Origin: Carallia brachiata
Lineage: Eukaryota > Streptophyta > Magnoliopsida > Malpighiales > Rhizophoraceae
DNA length: 64,000 bases
Direction of reading: 5' to 3'
NCBI GenBank assembly: GCA_021464245.1
Contig: JADCRB010000068.1
Span: 4,192,830-4,256,829 of the forward strand
A program made the translations under genes and the position numbers. Shown in pieces: positions 47,247 to 58,640 of the stretch. Under the pieces are notes generated by a model. The model was given only the letters and a program-made list of their open reading frames with translations, made no database searches and was not told the DNA's origin. The first letter of the stretch is position 1. Each line of letters opens with the position of its first letter.

Positions 47247-48010
47247 TGAAACGAGACTCGTATGTTTTGAGTTTGCAACAGTTAGGCTGCGAAAATATAA
47301 ATATAGATTATAAGCAAAAATTTAAAAATAAAATTTACGTGAAGTCTATCTTTGGATAGATCCTTCGATTAATACTCCTATGTGATTTTGTCAAGAGTTG
47401 CGTAGGTTTGGTCTTGACTGAAAAAGATTGAATCTCCACAGTGTGATCTTAAACTGTAGGAAATTGATTCCATTGAGGGCCAAGGCTTGATCTCAGGAGA
47501 CGCTGGAACTCCAATGAGGGCCGTAGAGGCTTGATCTTATTTGGAATGGTCTGGTTCCGATGAGGACCGTATGGGCTTGGTCTTAGGTGAACTAATTTGA
47601 CTCTTCTGAGGGCTGGGGCTTCATCCCACTCAAACTGTTTAGCTCCGCTGAGGGTCGTAGGGCTTGTTCTCAGGTGGACTAACTTTGCTGAGGGCTGTAG
47701 GAAGTTTTATCTCAGACAGATGTTTAATATTTTAGATTTATACTGTCGCGAACACAAATATGAAGCGATCAGAGAGTATAAACCCGAAATATACTTGAAA
47801 ATGAGTATAGCAAATTTTTGAGTTTTGCATATGAGATATCTCCCTCAATGAAGTTAGGGAGTATACACTCAAAGTACAAAAATGTAGGAAAAGAAGAAAT
47901 TTTTTTGAAAGATTCGTAATTCTTTCTTTGCCTCCCAAATTCTTTTTATTTTTTTGGTTGTGTTTCTGTTGGATGATTTTTTGAATCGGGGCGAGGAGGG
48001 CCTATTTATA
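47247..48010 (-). repeat. 3' LTR of the gag-only retrotransposon
   Basis: It starts tgaaacgagactcgta and ends cctatttata. It aligns along its length with the right LTR at 51815, with many substitutions and a few small indels. The canonical terminal CA is mutated to TA in this copy. Confidence 0.85.
47469..47705. repeat. Degenerate 40-46-bp tandem array in left LTR
   Basis: About six imperfect units, each beginning with a tcc..tgaggg phrase followed by cgta..ggcttg.tct.ag. Successive units start near 47469, 47510, 47555, 47600, 47643 and 47683. The corresponding block is in the right LTR, so the array predates the insertion of this element. Confidence 0.7.
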
Positions 48011-48882
48011 GGTTTTTTTTTAAGGTGTTTTACAAATGCCCTCACTTCAAGGGTCGGTGACGAAGAACTTTGCGGACGTGATCCGAACAGAGTTTTGAAG
48101 TCCAGTTTACAGCTTAGAAAATGAATATTGAATGTTAAAGTCTTCTAACTCTGATTAGCCCAACTGTTGTTGGATCTCAATAGGAATGGATACGACTTTA
48201 AGGATGTCGGCCTTTCAGCCAATATAGAAATTGAAGCTCTGGCTCCAACTGATGTCAAGCTTCCATAACTCGCAAAGGTTATTTTATGTGTTTTGAAGTT
48301 CCCCAGCTCTGGTGAGGATGCTGCAATAGGCAAAAAACTTGAACCTTCCCATGAGGAAGGCCCAGCACTGCGGAACTTCAAGACCTACGCATAGGAAAAC
48401 GGGCTATAGTGATGATATTCAAGTCTGCTTCGATGTAAGGAAAGTAGTTGAAACTTCCCTATATGTCACCGCATCTGAGAACAGATGAGGATGATCGTAG
48501 TTTTTTATCTCTTTGTGATAGATGTAAACTAAGGAGAGTGGTTGTAACTCCATGACACCGATGACATTGGAGGTTGAGCTTCGAGGGCTTTTAGGAGAAC
48601 TACTCCTTCTCTTCTTAGCTCGTGTGCCTCCAGCTTATTGATCAAAGAATTTTCTAAAAAAAAAGGTATAGGGGCTAGTCATTTTCTTTTCTGAGAGAGG
48701 AAAGAACTGAATGGGTGAATTCTACGATTCAATTATGCAGGGAACATATACACAGCAAAAAACTTTTTTTTTCCTTCTGTTTTGAAAAGTCAAAAGTAGA
48801 TACGCGGAATCTGGTGGGGTCCTCCACGTCCCTTTCTTCATAAGAGAAAAGAGGCAACAGCTGATGCAAGTCACAAAAGTTG

Positions 48883-49140
48883 TTAATACGTGCTGCAAAA
48901 GTCGTTGCGTTTTATCCTTGTTGGCCATCTTGGTGGGGCTCGAAGGCGCAGCTCCAAGTCAATCCTGGCCTCGTCCGGTGGGCCGATGATGTTGATGTTG
49001 TTGGAGCCTTCCGATCGGTTGATGCTACTGGAATATTTGAAAAGAGATGCAAACAAAGTTTCGTCAGAATGACTTCTTCCTACTAGAAAATTTCCCCCTT
49101 GACTCTGTAAGACCACCAGGACCAGTACGCATGCTCCCAC
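48883..49140 (-). other. Small ORF in retrotransposon interior
   Basis: An 85-codon minus-strand frame with a mixed composition (INIIGPPDEARIDLELRLRA). It lies 3' of gag where pol would be expected, but shows no reverse-transcriptase, protease or integrase motif. Function unknown; it may be captured sequence. Confidence 0.3.
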
Positions 49141-49619
49141 AGGCTACAACTTTGATCGAAATAGCCTAAGTGAATCATTGCAGTAGTAGAACTCAGTTCT
49201 GCTTCATTTGAGGGTGAAACTGTACTTGCGAGATCTAGTATAGGAACAACAGGCTGTATTGTAGAAACAGCAACTCTCAACACTACTTTTCCAATTCTGA
49301 ATCAAAAAATAGATATTTTTTGATTCCACTGCCCCGAGCAGGTGCAGTCGTGAGACAAGTTAGTAAATCTGTGGTGTATTAGGAATAGTACCTTCATTGT
49401 TGTAGAAGAACTCCTCCAAGATTTGCAGTTGCGCCAAAGTTAGGTGTTATCTTGTGCGGGGTGACCTATATTCTTCCTTGTCCTATCGTCCTGCAGGTAG
49501 TTCCATTTTTCTTGCTGCAAAGGAGCAAAGTTGCAGAGAGCAAGAGAGGATTGGATGTTGCGGTGAAGACCAGTTAAGACTAAGGCAAGCATTCAGACTC
49601 AAACCCTCCATTACTTTTC

Positions 49620-50035
49620 TATTTTTTTGCTGTTCACAGTTTAAACTCATGCGGTCAGGGGTTTTGGAGTAGATTTTAAGTCGCTCACAGTTTGTACTCA
49701 TGCAGGTCAAGAGTATTGGATTGGATTTTAAGTCTTTCACAGTTTATACTTATGCAGTGGACTGAGTCCTGTGTTATTGTTGTTGTCTCGCCTTTTGTTC
49801 TCATGTAGGTTAGGAGTCTTAGACTGGGTCATGTCTTATTGTTGAATGTTTTGCCTCTTATACTCGTGTGAGGTAAGAGTGTTGAACTGTGATGTCAACT
49901 TTTAAACTTGTATGAGGTAGGAGTGTTGAACAGTGTTGTCACCATTAATGCTCGTAAGAGGCAGGAGTGTAAATTTGCGTTGTTGCCTTTTATACTCGTG
50001 TGAGGTGAGAGTTGTTGAACTGTGATGTGGAGCTA
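49620..50035. repeat. Degenerate tandem array in element interior
   Basis: Roughly eight imperfect repeats of a 45-55-base unit, centred on a phrase like actcgtgtgaggtaagagtg followed by ttgaactgtgatgt. Variants read actcatgcaggtcaagagta and gctcgtaagaggcaggagtg. Arrays like this between gag and the 3' LTR are common in non-autonomous plant retrotransposons. Confidence 0.65.
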
Positions 50036-50355
50036 TTCAGTTGGTGAGCTGTTGACTTGGGCTTTGAGTCAAGGTTCGGGCTTTACCCGAATTTGGATTT
50101 AGGCTATGAGTTGGAGTTTGAATTTGGACTTGGATTTGGGTCTCAGGATTTGGATACGGGTTTGGCGTTTGCCTCCAAATCTGGATTTGGATTTTGAGAA
50201 AGGATTTTGAGACTAATCGTGCACATGAGTTTCAGACTTTTTTTTTTTCTTATTTTTTATTTTTTTTACTTTTTTAAAATTTTTTTCTTTTTTAGCATAA
50301 TAAAGCTTTAGAAGTTTACCGCTTGATCAAATCAAGTCAGGATGCGTTTCTGGGT

Positions 50356-51696
50356 CTAACAACATGTACGTGTAGATTCATACTGACTTTCTTCTGACGG
50401 AATTGAAGAGATGGTAGTCTGATTCGCTAAGGCTATGTCTTCTCGATCAAAAATGATTTTATTTTGGTCTATAAGCTTCAAGATCAACTCCTTTAAGACG
50501 AAGCACTCTTTGGTCGGATGGCTGACTGTGCGATGATACCTGCAAAATTTCGGATTGTTGACCTGATCCTTGTGATTGGGTTGCTTGCACTCTGGGAGTT
50601 TGATTAGCTTAGCTTTCAAAAATTGATCGAAAATGTCTAGGACATCAGAGTCGAGGAATGGATACTTTTTTTGTTCCAACTCTCGCGACGTCGCTTTTCC
50701 ATTTTCTTGTTGTTTCGATTGATTTGTTGGTACTGAAAGGTTCACTTTTGCTTTGGCTCCTACTTTTATTGATGAAGCATCAACGACCATCACTTCCTTA
50801 CCCCCATGTTGGCTTAGTTGGATGGGAAACATGCCCGTAGAAGTCTTGATACTTATCTTTATGTTATGCACACGAGTCACCAATTCATCAAAAGTTTGAG
50901 GTTTGATGCCCTGCAGGATATATAACAGCTCCCAGTGCATCCCTTGGATGCACATTTCTACCGCATAAGTCTCCATCAGACAATCTTTACAATCCAAGCT
51001 GATAGCACGCCATCTGTTTATATATTCGACGACAGGCTATCGTTCCTTTTGTCTGGTGCTGGTAAGCTCCATCATACTTACTGTGCGACGAGTACTGAAA
51101 AATCTGTTGAGAAACTCACGTTGTAGTTATTCTCAACTGTCAATTGATTCTGGTTCAAAGTTTATGAACCCCATGAAGGCGGTGTCTTTGAGTGAACGAA
51201 CAAATTATTTCACCAAAAGGTCACTGTAGGTTCCTGCATTGTTGCAGGTTTTGACAAAGTGAGCAATATGTTGCTTTGGATCACCTTGTCCATCAAATTG
51301 TCGAAACTTGGGCAGTTGGTAGTCTAAGGGCATGCTAAGGTTTTTAATACGCCTTGTGTACGGTTTGACGTACATTTGTGAACCTTGAAATAATGCACTT
51401 TGTTGTAGGCGTATTGTATTTGCTATTATGTCTTGTAATTGTTGGACACATAGTGAAGCGACAGAATTTGTAGACAACAGCTGTGTGGAACCGCCTGGTT
51501 GCTTTTCTGTAGTGAATATGTCAGTTAGCGTTGCTTCTAGAGTAAAACTAGGTGGATACGGTTGCTCTTCATGGGTTTCAGGATCGGGTTGGATCGAGTC
51601 CTTTCCTTTGAGGCGAGCGATTTGTTGATTTTTTTCTTCCATAGCTTTGAGCCGTTGGAAAATTCTGCTTTTCAATTCCGTGATCCTGTCTTCCAT
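50356..51696 (-). pseudogene. Ty3/gypsy-type gag with four stops
   Basis: One continuous minus-strand frame of about 447 codons from MEDRITELKSRIFQRLKAME (51696) to a stop at 50358-50356. Recognisable gag features are DYQLPKFRQFDGQGDPKQHI, EYINRWRAISLDCKD and a Cys/His-containing stretch CRYHRTVSHPTKECF. The frame is interrupted by in-frame stops at 51207-51205 (taa), 51135-51133 (tga), 51129-51127 (taa) and 51039-51037 (tag). No indel is needed to follow the frame. All four stops are explained by single C-to-T or G-to-A changes from Gln or Trp codons. The gene cannot make full-length Gag now. Confidence 0.85.
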
Positions 51697-51814
51697 GTTG
51701 GTTGCGCTTATAATCGTGATTGCGACAACATCAATGTTGGATTTACTGCTAAATTTTTTTAGAGGAGTAAATGATGGGAGATAGAAATGTCCCACTAGGC
51801 GTGCCAAATTTATG

Positions 51815-52568
51815 AAATGAGACTCGTACATTTCGAGCATGCAACAGTTAGGCTGCAAAAATACAGATACAGATTACAAGCAAAAATTTAAAAATAAAAT
51901 TTACGTGGGGTTGATCTGGATAGATCTTCCGATTAATGCTCATTGTAATGTCGTCAATGGCTGCGTAGACTTGGTCTTGACTGAAAAAGGTTAAATTTCC
52001 ATAACGTGATCTTGAACTGTAGGAAATGGATTTCACTGGGGGCCGAGACTTGATCTCAGGGGACACTGGAACTCTGATGAGGGCGGTAGATGTTTGATCT
52101 CGTTCAGAATGGTTTGATTTCAGTGAGGGCCATATGGGCTTTGTCTCAAGTGAATTAATTTGACTCCACTGAGAGCCGGGGCTTGATCCCACTCGAACTA
52201 ATTAGCTCCGCTGAGGGGCGTAGGGCTTGTTCTTAGGTGGACTGGCTCTGCTGAGGGCTGTAAGAAATTTTATCTCAGACATATATTTAATATTTTAGAT
52301 TTATACTATCGCGAGCACAGATCTAAAGCGATCAGAGAGTATAAATCCAAAATATGCTTGAAAATAGGCATAGAAAATTTTTTGGCCTTTATATCTGAGA
52401 TATCTTCTTCAATGGAGTTAGAAAGTATACACTAGAGTACAAAAACGCAGAAAAATGAGAAATTATTTTGAAAGATTTGTGATTCTTTATTTTCCCCTCA
52501 AATTCTTTATTTTTTTAATTGTGTTCTGCTGGATGATTTTGAACTGGGGAGATGACAGCCTATTTACA
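51815..52568 (-). repeat. 5' LTR of the gag-only retrotransposon
   Basis: It starts tgaaatgagactcgtaca and ends cctatttaca. It retains TG...CA ends. It is homologous to 47247-48010 and contains the same tandem array at about 52027-52265. Confidence 0.85.
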
Positions 52569-53545
52569 TGACTCCTTTAAAATTACAAGTTCATAACAAG
52601 AAAATTTGCCAAAGATTTGATTACATATCAGACTACTATAAGACTCTAAAATGTACATATTTATCATTTTTATTGAAAACTGCATTTTTGCTTGTATTTT
52701 ATTTAAAACATAAAAAAAGAGAATTAATTTTAGAGTTTTATTGAAAAGAAAAAGAGAAACTTCAAATTTTTTTTTCTTTTTTTTTCCTCCTTAGAAAAAC
52801 CAAAAAAGGAATTTAGTGGTAGTTTCTTTTTCCTTTCTCTCTTTTATTTTCCTTAATTATGTATGTTTGTGTTGCACAAGTTTTATAGGTATGTGAATAA
52901 TCGTCAATATAAATTGACTAAATTGTAAAAAATATTAAATCATAATTAAATAAATTGATCTTTTAACTATAATTGTTACTCTAGATTATATGAGAGTAAT
53001 ATAAGAAAACCATATTTATTAAAATTTATAGACTTTAAATCCTAATTTCATAAATTTTCGAAACTAATGTGAAATTCTATTGAACTAAACTGAATAATTT
53101 TTTTACAGTTGTTTCATTATATAATTTTTTTTAATGATAATCAATTAGTTAGTTATAATTCCACTTGACAAAAATTTTCCTTTTCAATTGTTGATTCAAA
53201 GTTAGCATGCTTGAGTGGAAGTGAGCGCATAAAATTGAAATTGAATTGTGGATTGAATTAGCATTTCCAAATATGAAAGTCTCCTAATATCCTTAGAATT
53301 AAAATTGAGATGATATAATTAAGCAAACATCGCCATATAAGTAAAATCAATGATGTTATTAAAGAAGAATAATTCAAGCTCTCAACTTTGGCATTATATA
53401 TTTACATATCAATTTTTAGATAAAATCAAAGAGTTGATTTTTAGCTTAAATAAGATTTAAGATTCAATTACAAGTTAAGTGAAGCCAAGGATAAAATTAT
53501 AATTTTTTTATTTTTCAAAGTCAACACCAGTGATACCATGAATTA
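52569..53545. other. AT-rich intergenic sequence
   Basis: No gene or structured repeat was recognised between the retrotransposon and the tandem duplication. Confidence 0.5.
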
Positions 53546-54322
53546 TACATGCTTTTCTAAAATTTTTAGCCTCAATTCAACCTAGATTTGACCCTTTTTT
53601 TTTAGCAATTTTCACTTTTTCAAGTTTTAAAAATTAACGAACATGATATCTGACTGGTTTTTTTTTTTTTTTGTAGTCCAACCAATCAGTTCGATTTGAT
53701 TTTCAAAATACTGCTGCACAAAAATACATTTCTTTCTACTATAGGTAGGGTTAATGAAAGATATAAGATCTTGTGTCGGTGAGGGCAAATAATTATCTAT
53801 TATACTGTTTTTGTTAAGTGTTGATATAAACAAGTGATAATAACAATTTAAGTTCTAAATCTTTATAAATTTTTACAATTGAGTTCTAAAGTTTTTAAAT
53901 TTTTTAATTGAGTTATATACTTTTTAAATCTTTTATACATGCTTTTCTAAATTTTTTAGCCTCAATTCAACCTAGATTTGACCCCTTTTTTAGCAATTTT
54001 CACTTTTTCAAGTTTTAAAAATTAACGAACATGATATCTGACTGGTTTTTTTTTTTTGTAGTCCAACCAATCAGTTCGATTTGATTTTCAAAATACTGCT
54101 GCACAAAAATACATTTCTTTCTACTATAGGTAGGGTTAATGAAAGATATAAGATCTTGTGTCGGTGAGGGCAAATAATTATCTATTATACTGTTTTTGTT
54201 AAGTGTTGATATAAACAAGTGATAATAACAATTTAAGTTCTAAATTTTTATAAATTTTACAAATTGAGTTCTAAAGTTTTTAAATTTTTTAATTGAGTTC
54301 TATACTTTTTAAATCTTTTATA
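53546..54322. repeat. 390-bp tandem duplication
   Basis: Copy 1 is 53546-53935 and copy 2 is 53936 to about 54322. They are nearly identical, differing mainly in the length of T runs (13 versus 9 after actgg). An identical minus-strand open frame occurs in both (53627-53833 and 54015-54218), but it has no recognisable domain. Copy 1 ends inside the left arm of the MITE that is complete in copy 2. Confidence 0.9.
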
Positions 54323-54529
54323 ATAAAGTCATTTCATCAGTTTGACCGTTAAAAATTTATTTCACCTAATAGATTTGAAAAGTTAATTAAATACATATTT
54401 AACAGTCAAACCAACGAAAAACTTGATTGTAAATGATATGAAAGATATAAAACTCAATTGAAAATTGAAAGGTTTAAGACTTAATTATAAACATCTATAA
54501 AAATTTAGAATTTAAATGAGTGTTATCCT
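54219..54529. mobile_element. 311-bp foldback MITE
   Basis: Left end gtgataataacaatttaagt and right end, on the complement, aggataacactcatttaaat are inverted, followed by matching ttctaaatttttata sequence. The flanks tataaacaa (54210-54218) and tataaaaaa (54530-54538) match at eight of nine positions, again suggesting a 9-bp target duplication. Its style resembles the element at 24702, but the ends differ, so I treat it as another family. Confidence 0.7.
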
Positions 54530-54846
54530 TATAAAAAATAACTCTACCTTTACATTTTGTAACGATTCTAACACCATCATTAAAATGTAATGAATTATAT
54601 CTCCTAAATAATTTTTGCTTTTTTTTTGGTACATTCCTAAATTATTTGGGTAACAAAAATATACATCATTAATTAGGATTGATGACCACTCAAGGTGACA
54701 ATTTGGTTGTTACTTAGTGTGTTTTCCTCTATCATGACCCAGTTAAGTCTCGATGTTCATAAAATTCCCTGCCCTAATTACTTAGGATTTAACAAGAGTA
54801 CGGTTGTCAGTTTATAACTTGTTAACACTGTGGCGAGAGCTGGAGA

Positions 54847-56040
54847 TGCGTGTGGGGTCCAATAGTATTCGGGTGATAGGTCTGCTTTTTATATGTGGCT
54901 AAACGAGACTCAAACAGATGAAAGTTATTTCGATTTTGGCTCATAGATTCGATAGCCGTTATACCCACAACAGATATATTTTTCCTATTAAAAAAATAAA
55001 AAAAAATTAGCATTGAAGAATTCCGTCCAATATGCTGACATTTTTTTTATCCAATCTACTGACATGATATCCTAATGAGGCTTGCTTTCATGGAAAATGG
55101 TGATTGGGTTCACTTATTAGGCTCATTGGGCTTAAGATTATTAGCCTAATTCAATATAAATCTAACAAATTTTTTCAGAATAAATATATTGAAAGCAGAA
55201 ATCAAAGTATCAATTAGCAAACGCTAATGCGGATGGCAGAGATTCATTATTGTTTAATTTGGGGTTTTGAATTTAAGTTTTAAGAATATAGTTGTATTAA
55301 ATATCTACTAGAAGATTTTTATCACTCATCAAAATTTTGCTCGAGTCAATTTAAATTGATAAGGTTAATAAACTAGATAATTAACAGTTTTAAATAAAGA
55401 ACAACCACTTGCTAGGTATTCTGGTCCTTCTGCGTGTTGGGCCCAATAGTGTTCGAGTGATAGGTTTGTTTTTTAAATGTAGTTGAACGAGACTCAAATA
55501 AATGGAAGTTATTTCAATTTCAGCTCACAGATTAAATGACCGTTATATCCACAATAGATTATTTTTTTCTATTAAAAAAATTAGCATTGATGAATTCCAT
55601 CCAATTTGCTGACATTTTTTTTATCCAATCTGTTGACATGATATGCAAATGAGGCTTGCTTTCATGGAAAATTGTGATTGGGTTTCACTCATTAGGCTCA
55701 TTGGACTTAAGATTGTTAGCCTAAATCCAATATAAATCTAATAATTTTTTTTAGAATAACTACATTGAAAGAAAAAATCAAAGTATCAATCAGCAAACGC
55801 TAATGCAGATAACAAAAATTTATTGTCGTTTAATTGGGGGTTTAAAGTATCAATCAGCAAACACTAATGTGGATGACAGAGATTCATTGTCATTTAATTG
55901 GGGTTTTGAATTTGAGTTTTAAGAATGTAACCGCATTAAATATCTAATGGAAAACTTTTGCCGCTCATCAAAATTCTGCTCGAGTCAATTTAAATTGATA
56001 ATGTAATAAATAGATACTTAACAGTTTTAAACTAAAAAAA
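54847..56040. repeat. 584-bp tandem duplication with nested repeat
   Basis: Copy 1 is 54847-55430 and copy 2 is 55431-56040. Shared landmarks include gaggcttgctttcatggaaa, caaagtatcaat.agcaaac and ctgctcgagtcaatttaaat. Copy 2 contains an extra internal duplication of about 60 bases (the cagcaaacgctaatg phrase at 55790 and its variant at 55852). Divergence is higher than in the 390-bp pair, so it is older. There is no coding capacity. Confidence 0.85.
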
Positions 56041-56683
56041 AAAAAATCAAAGCACCATCGTGTCTTCTTCCTCAATGTTAACGCTAATTACTCCTCTCCA
56101 ATCCCATGGGCCCGTGTTTGTTGTCATTCGTCCTCGCTGTCACTATGCTAGTTGATGGTGTACTATTTTTGATACAAAATCATTTATGGGACATAATTTG
56201 TAACATTTTGATGGGATCAAATGAACTTTTTTTTATACTTAATTTCAGTATTAATAAGTTTAACTAAATATCGGGACATATTAGCTCGCTTGCTTTGTGG
56301 AAAAAACGACGATAATGAGACTTAACCTCAAACTAATGCGAAGAAAGACATCAATTTATCACTAAATTATCATCTTATGTTCTATTCTTATATATACCCA
56401 TTTAATGGAAGTAAGGTAACACAAAAGAAATTGGTAAAAGAAATCAATTTTTACCTATTTTGCTCTTCAAATACCCAACGCAGTAATGCTTGTTCGATGA
56501 GACTAGTAGCAAAACAGGTTGTGCGAAGATTTACAAACGAAAAAAGAAAAGGTAAAATATTATTAAGAATCATCTACCAAGAGATCGTGAACTTAACAAT
56601 TATCAAAGTCTCATATAAATAACAACCTAAATTTTTTTAAAAAAGTGTGGGCTACTAATGATTGCCGTTGGTTTTGTGAGTCC
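56041..56683. other. AT-rich sequence between duplications
   Basis: A plus-strand open frame at 56377-56622 has no recognisable features. No gene is called. Confidence 0.45.
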
Positions 56684-57177
56684 AAATTTGGAGGTGTCCA
56701 TTTAAGAAGTGTATAGAAGTTTCGTGTTTTATTGTAGGCCATGCACAAGGTTGTGTTGGAAATGCTTTCCCGCTTATTAATAACTTCGACGAACGTGGAT
56801 ATGGCTGTGATTGGCTTGGAGGCGATGCAACGAGCCAATTCCACTCTGGAGGACAAAATTTGCCTAAATCGAAACAAAATTTGGCTGTGATCCGCTCATA
56901 ATGTGCCTAAATCGAAACAAAATTTGATTATAATTTTAAATTTTTTGTTGTTAAATTTAGTTAATCGAACAGTTAGTCGAAATCGAAACAAATTTTTCAG
57001 TTAACCGAATTTTTAGTTCGGAATTGGCTCGTTGCATCGCCTCCAAGCCAATCACAGCCATATCCACGTCGTCGAAGTTATTAATAAGCGGGAAAGCATT
57101 TCCAACACAACCTTGTGCACGGCCTGCAATAGAACACGAAACTTCTATACACTTCTTAAATGGACACCTCCAAATTT
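56684..57177. repeat. Inverted duplication, 159-bp arms
   Basis: The arm at 56684-56842 is repeated in reverse orientation at 57020-57177, with about four single-base differences plus one indel, separated by a 177-base AT-rich spacer. The arms are GC-richer than their surroundings. Read in one direction they are open and protein-like (ELARCIASKPITAIST, FYTLLKWTPPNL), suggesting duplicated gene sequence. A transcript across both arms would form a long, nearly perfect hairpin. The source gene is not recognised. Confidence 0.85.
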
Positions 57178-58404
57178 ACGCCAAAAGGAAAGAAAAAAAA
57201 AACAGGAAGGAAGTGAACCTGCAAGATTGTTTGTCAATTTCATTTGTATTGGACCTTGTTTATTGAATAAGAGAGATGCTTCCTCGAGCAAGGGAAGCGA
57301 AAGCTGAAAAAAAAAAATCATTTAAAATAATAATAATAGTAATAATAATCAATGAAAAAAAAGTAAGAATAGAAGAAACTCTGCACCCAGTGACAGTGTC
57401 ACTCACTCTTGGAAAGTGATCGCGATAGATCGAAGAAGACGGCGAAAATGAAGTACGACGGCTGGGGAGTATAGATCGGAGGCTGGAACGGTCGTGGGTG
57501 ATGTTATTGGGGCTAAATCTAGCCGGAAACAAGGCACAACACGCCATGAAAGAAGTTGTGGGTGGAGAAAGGAGGGGAGCAGAAGTCGGGTGGAGGAAGG
57601 ACAGAAAGAAAACGGAAAAGGAAAGGAGTACGGGAAGAGACCAGATCGTCGGGGTTCCAGTGGCTGGCCGAAGGGGTGGTGGCAACGAGAGAGGGGCAAG
57701 AGAGTTAGAGAGAGAGCGCTGTTAGAAAGAGACTGTCGCCAACTTTTTTAGTGCAGTAAGACAATTGACATGCATGATTTATCTTCAAACACTACCCCTT
57801 GTATTATGGGAGGAAGGATTTATAGTTTTTCTTGGAGTGCCAAAAAAAAAAGAGAAAAAGTAGAGAGAAAATAATGATTTATTTAAATGTGAAGAGAAAA
57901 TGAAGAGAAAAAATTTTTTTTAATTGCAAATAATAATTATACCCCTACATTTTAATCATGTTTTTTGATAGATAATTATTATTATTTTTTAGAGAAAGAA
58001 AGTAGAGGAAAAGAATCTAATTTTATTTTATATTGTTTGAAGTAATAAGAAAATTGTGAAAAAAGAAAACGAAGAAAAAATAATGATTTATTTGAATAAG
58101 AGAAAATTACGAGAATTTTTTTTTTAATTACAAATCACAATTATACTCTCACATTTTAGTCACGTTTTTTGATAGATAATTATTTTTTTCTTTTTCAGAA
58201 ATCCTAATCAACATATTTGTATAATATATAAAACTAAAGTAATGTGCATGAGTGATTTATTTATATTTGCATATATATAAACAAAATGATAAGTTAAAAT
58301 ATAAGAAAATATCAAATAACAAACTTTTTTTTAAAAATTAACACTCATAAGATTTACAGTAAAATAGTATAAATTATATTCCTTGTAAAATTTATAGTTT
58401 AAAT
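57178..58404. other. Intergenic sequence with purine-rich block and tandem repeat
   Basis: A GC-richer, purine-rich stretch at 57400-57740 gives overlapping open frames on both strands, but all are biased (R/G/E or P/S/F). It could be a decayed promoter or 5' leader. Between 57871 and about 58190 a unit of about 209 bases is present twice: ataatgatttattt through ttttttgatagataatta. Confidence 0.5.
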
Positions 58405-58640
58405 GCCATATTCTTTCTTTACCTTACCTTATCTTTATTTTTTCCCTCTTTCTTTCTTCTTCTTCTTCATTCATTCATTTTTTTTTTTTTTTGATTTGAG
58501 AAGTGGTAGCCTCCATATATATTCCATAAATTGCTCGGAATTGCAAGTGTGTTAATGAAATATCAAATGTGTGATTGGGATGACATCATCTGAACATGTA
58601 CAATGCACAGCTCTTCCAAATTTATGTCTAGGTGAATTGT
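58405..58640. repeat. Dispersed direct repeat, copy 1
   Basis: About 235 bases with the landmarks aagtggtagcctccatatat, ttgctcggaattgcaagtgt and tcaaatgtgtgattgggatg. They recur in the same orientation and order at 62915-63150. It is non-coding, and the element type is unknown. Confidence 0.8.

Larger units (their letters stand above)
47247..52568 (-). mobile_element. LTR retrotransposon with gag only (TR-GAG type)
   Basis: Two direct long terminal repeats of about 760 bp flank a roughly 3.8-kb interior. The only recognisable gene is a Ty3/gypsy-type gag on the minus strand, which sets the orientation: the 5' LTR is the right copy. Just inside that LTR, on the minus strand, is taaatttggcacgcctagtg, where a primer-binding site is expected. 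No protease, reverse transcriptase, RNase H or integrase sequence is present between gag and the left LTR. Instead there is a T-rich stretch, a degenerate tandem array and a small ORF at 48883-49140. Terminal-repeat elements with only gag (TR-GAG) are known in plants and move using partner proteins. No target-site duplication is visible (aattg versus tgact). Confidence 0.85.

Noticed and set aside
53627..54218. Identical 67-68-residue minus-strand ORFs
   Set aside because: Their identity reflects the young tandem duplication, not selection; no recognisable domain and part of it reads a poly-T run as lysines.
57260..57751. Two overlapping minus-strand frames (one ending in a hydrophobic stretch) and two plus-strand frames
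   Set aside because: All are compositionally biased readings of one purine-rich block; none has a domain or a splice context.
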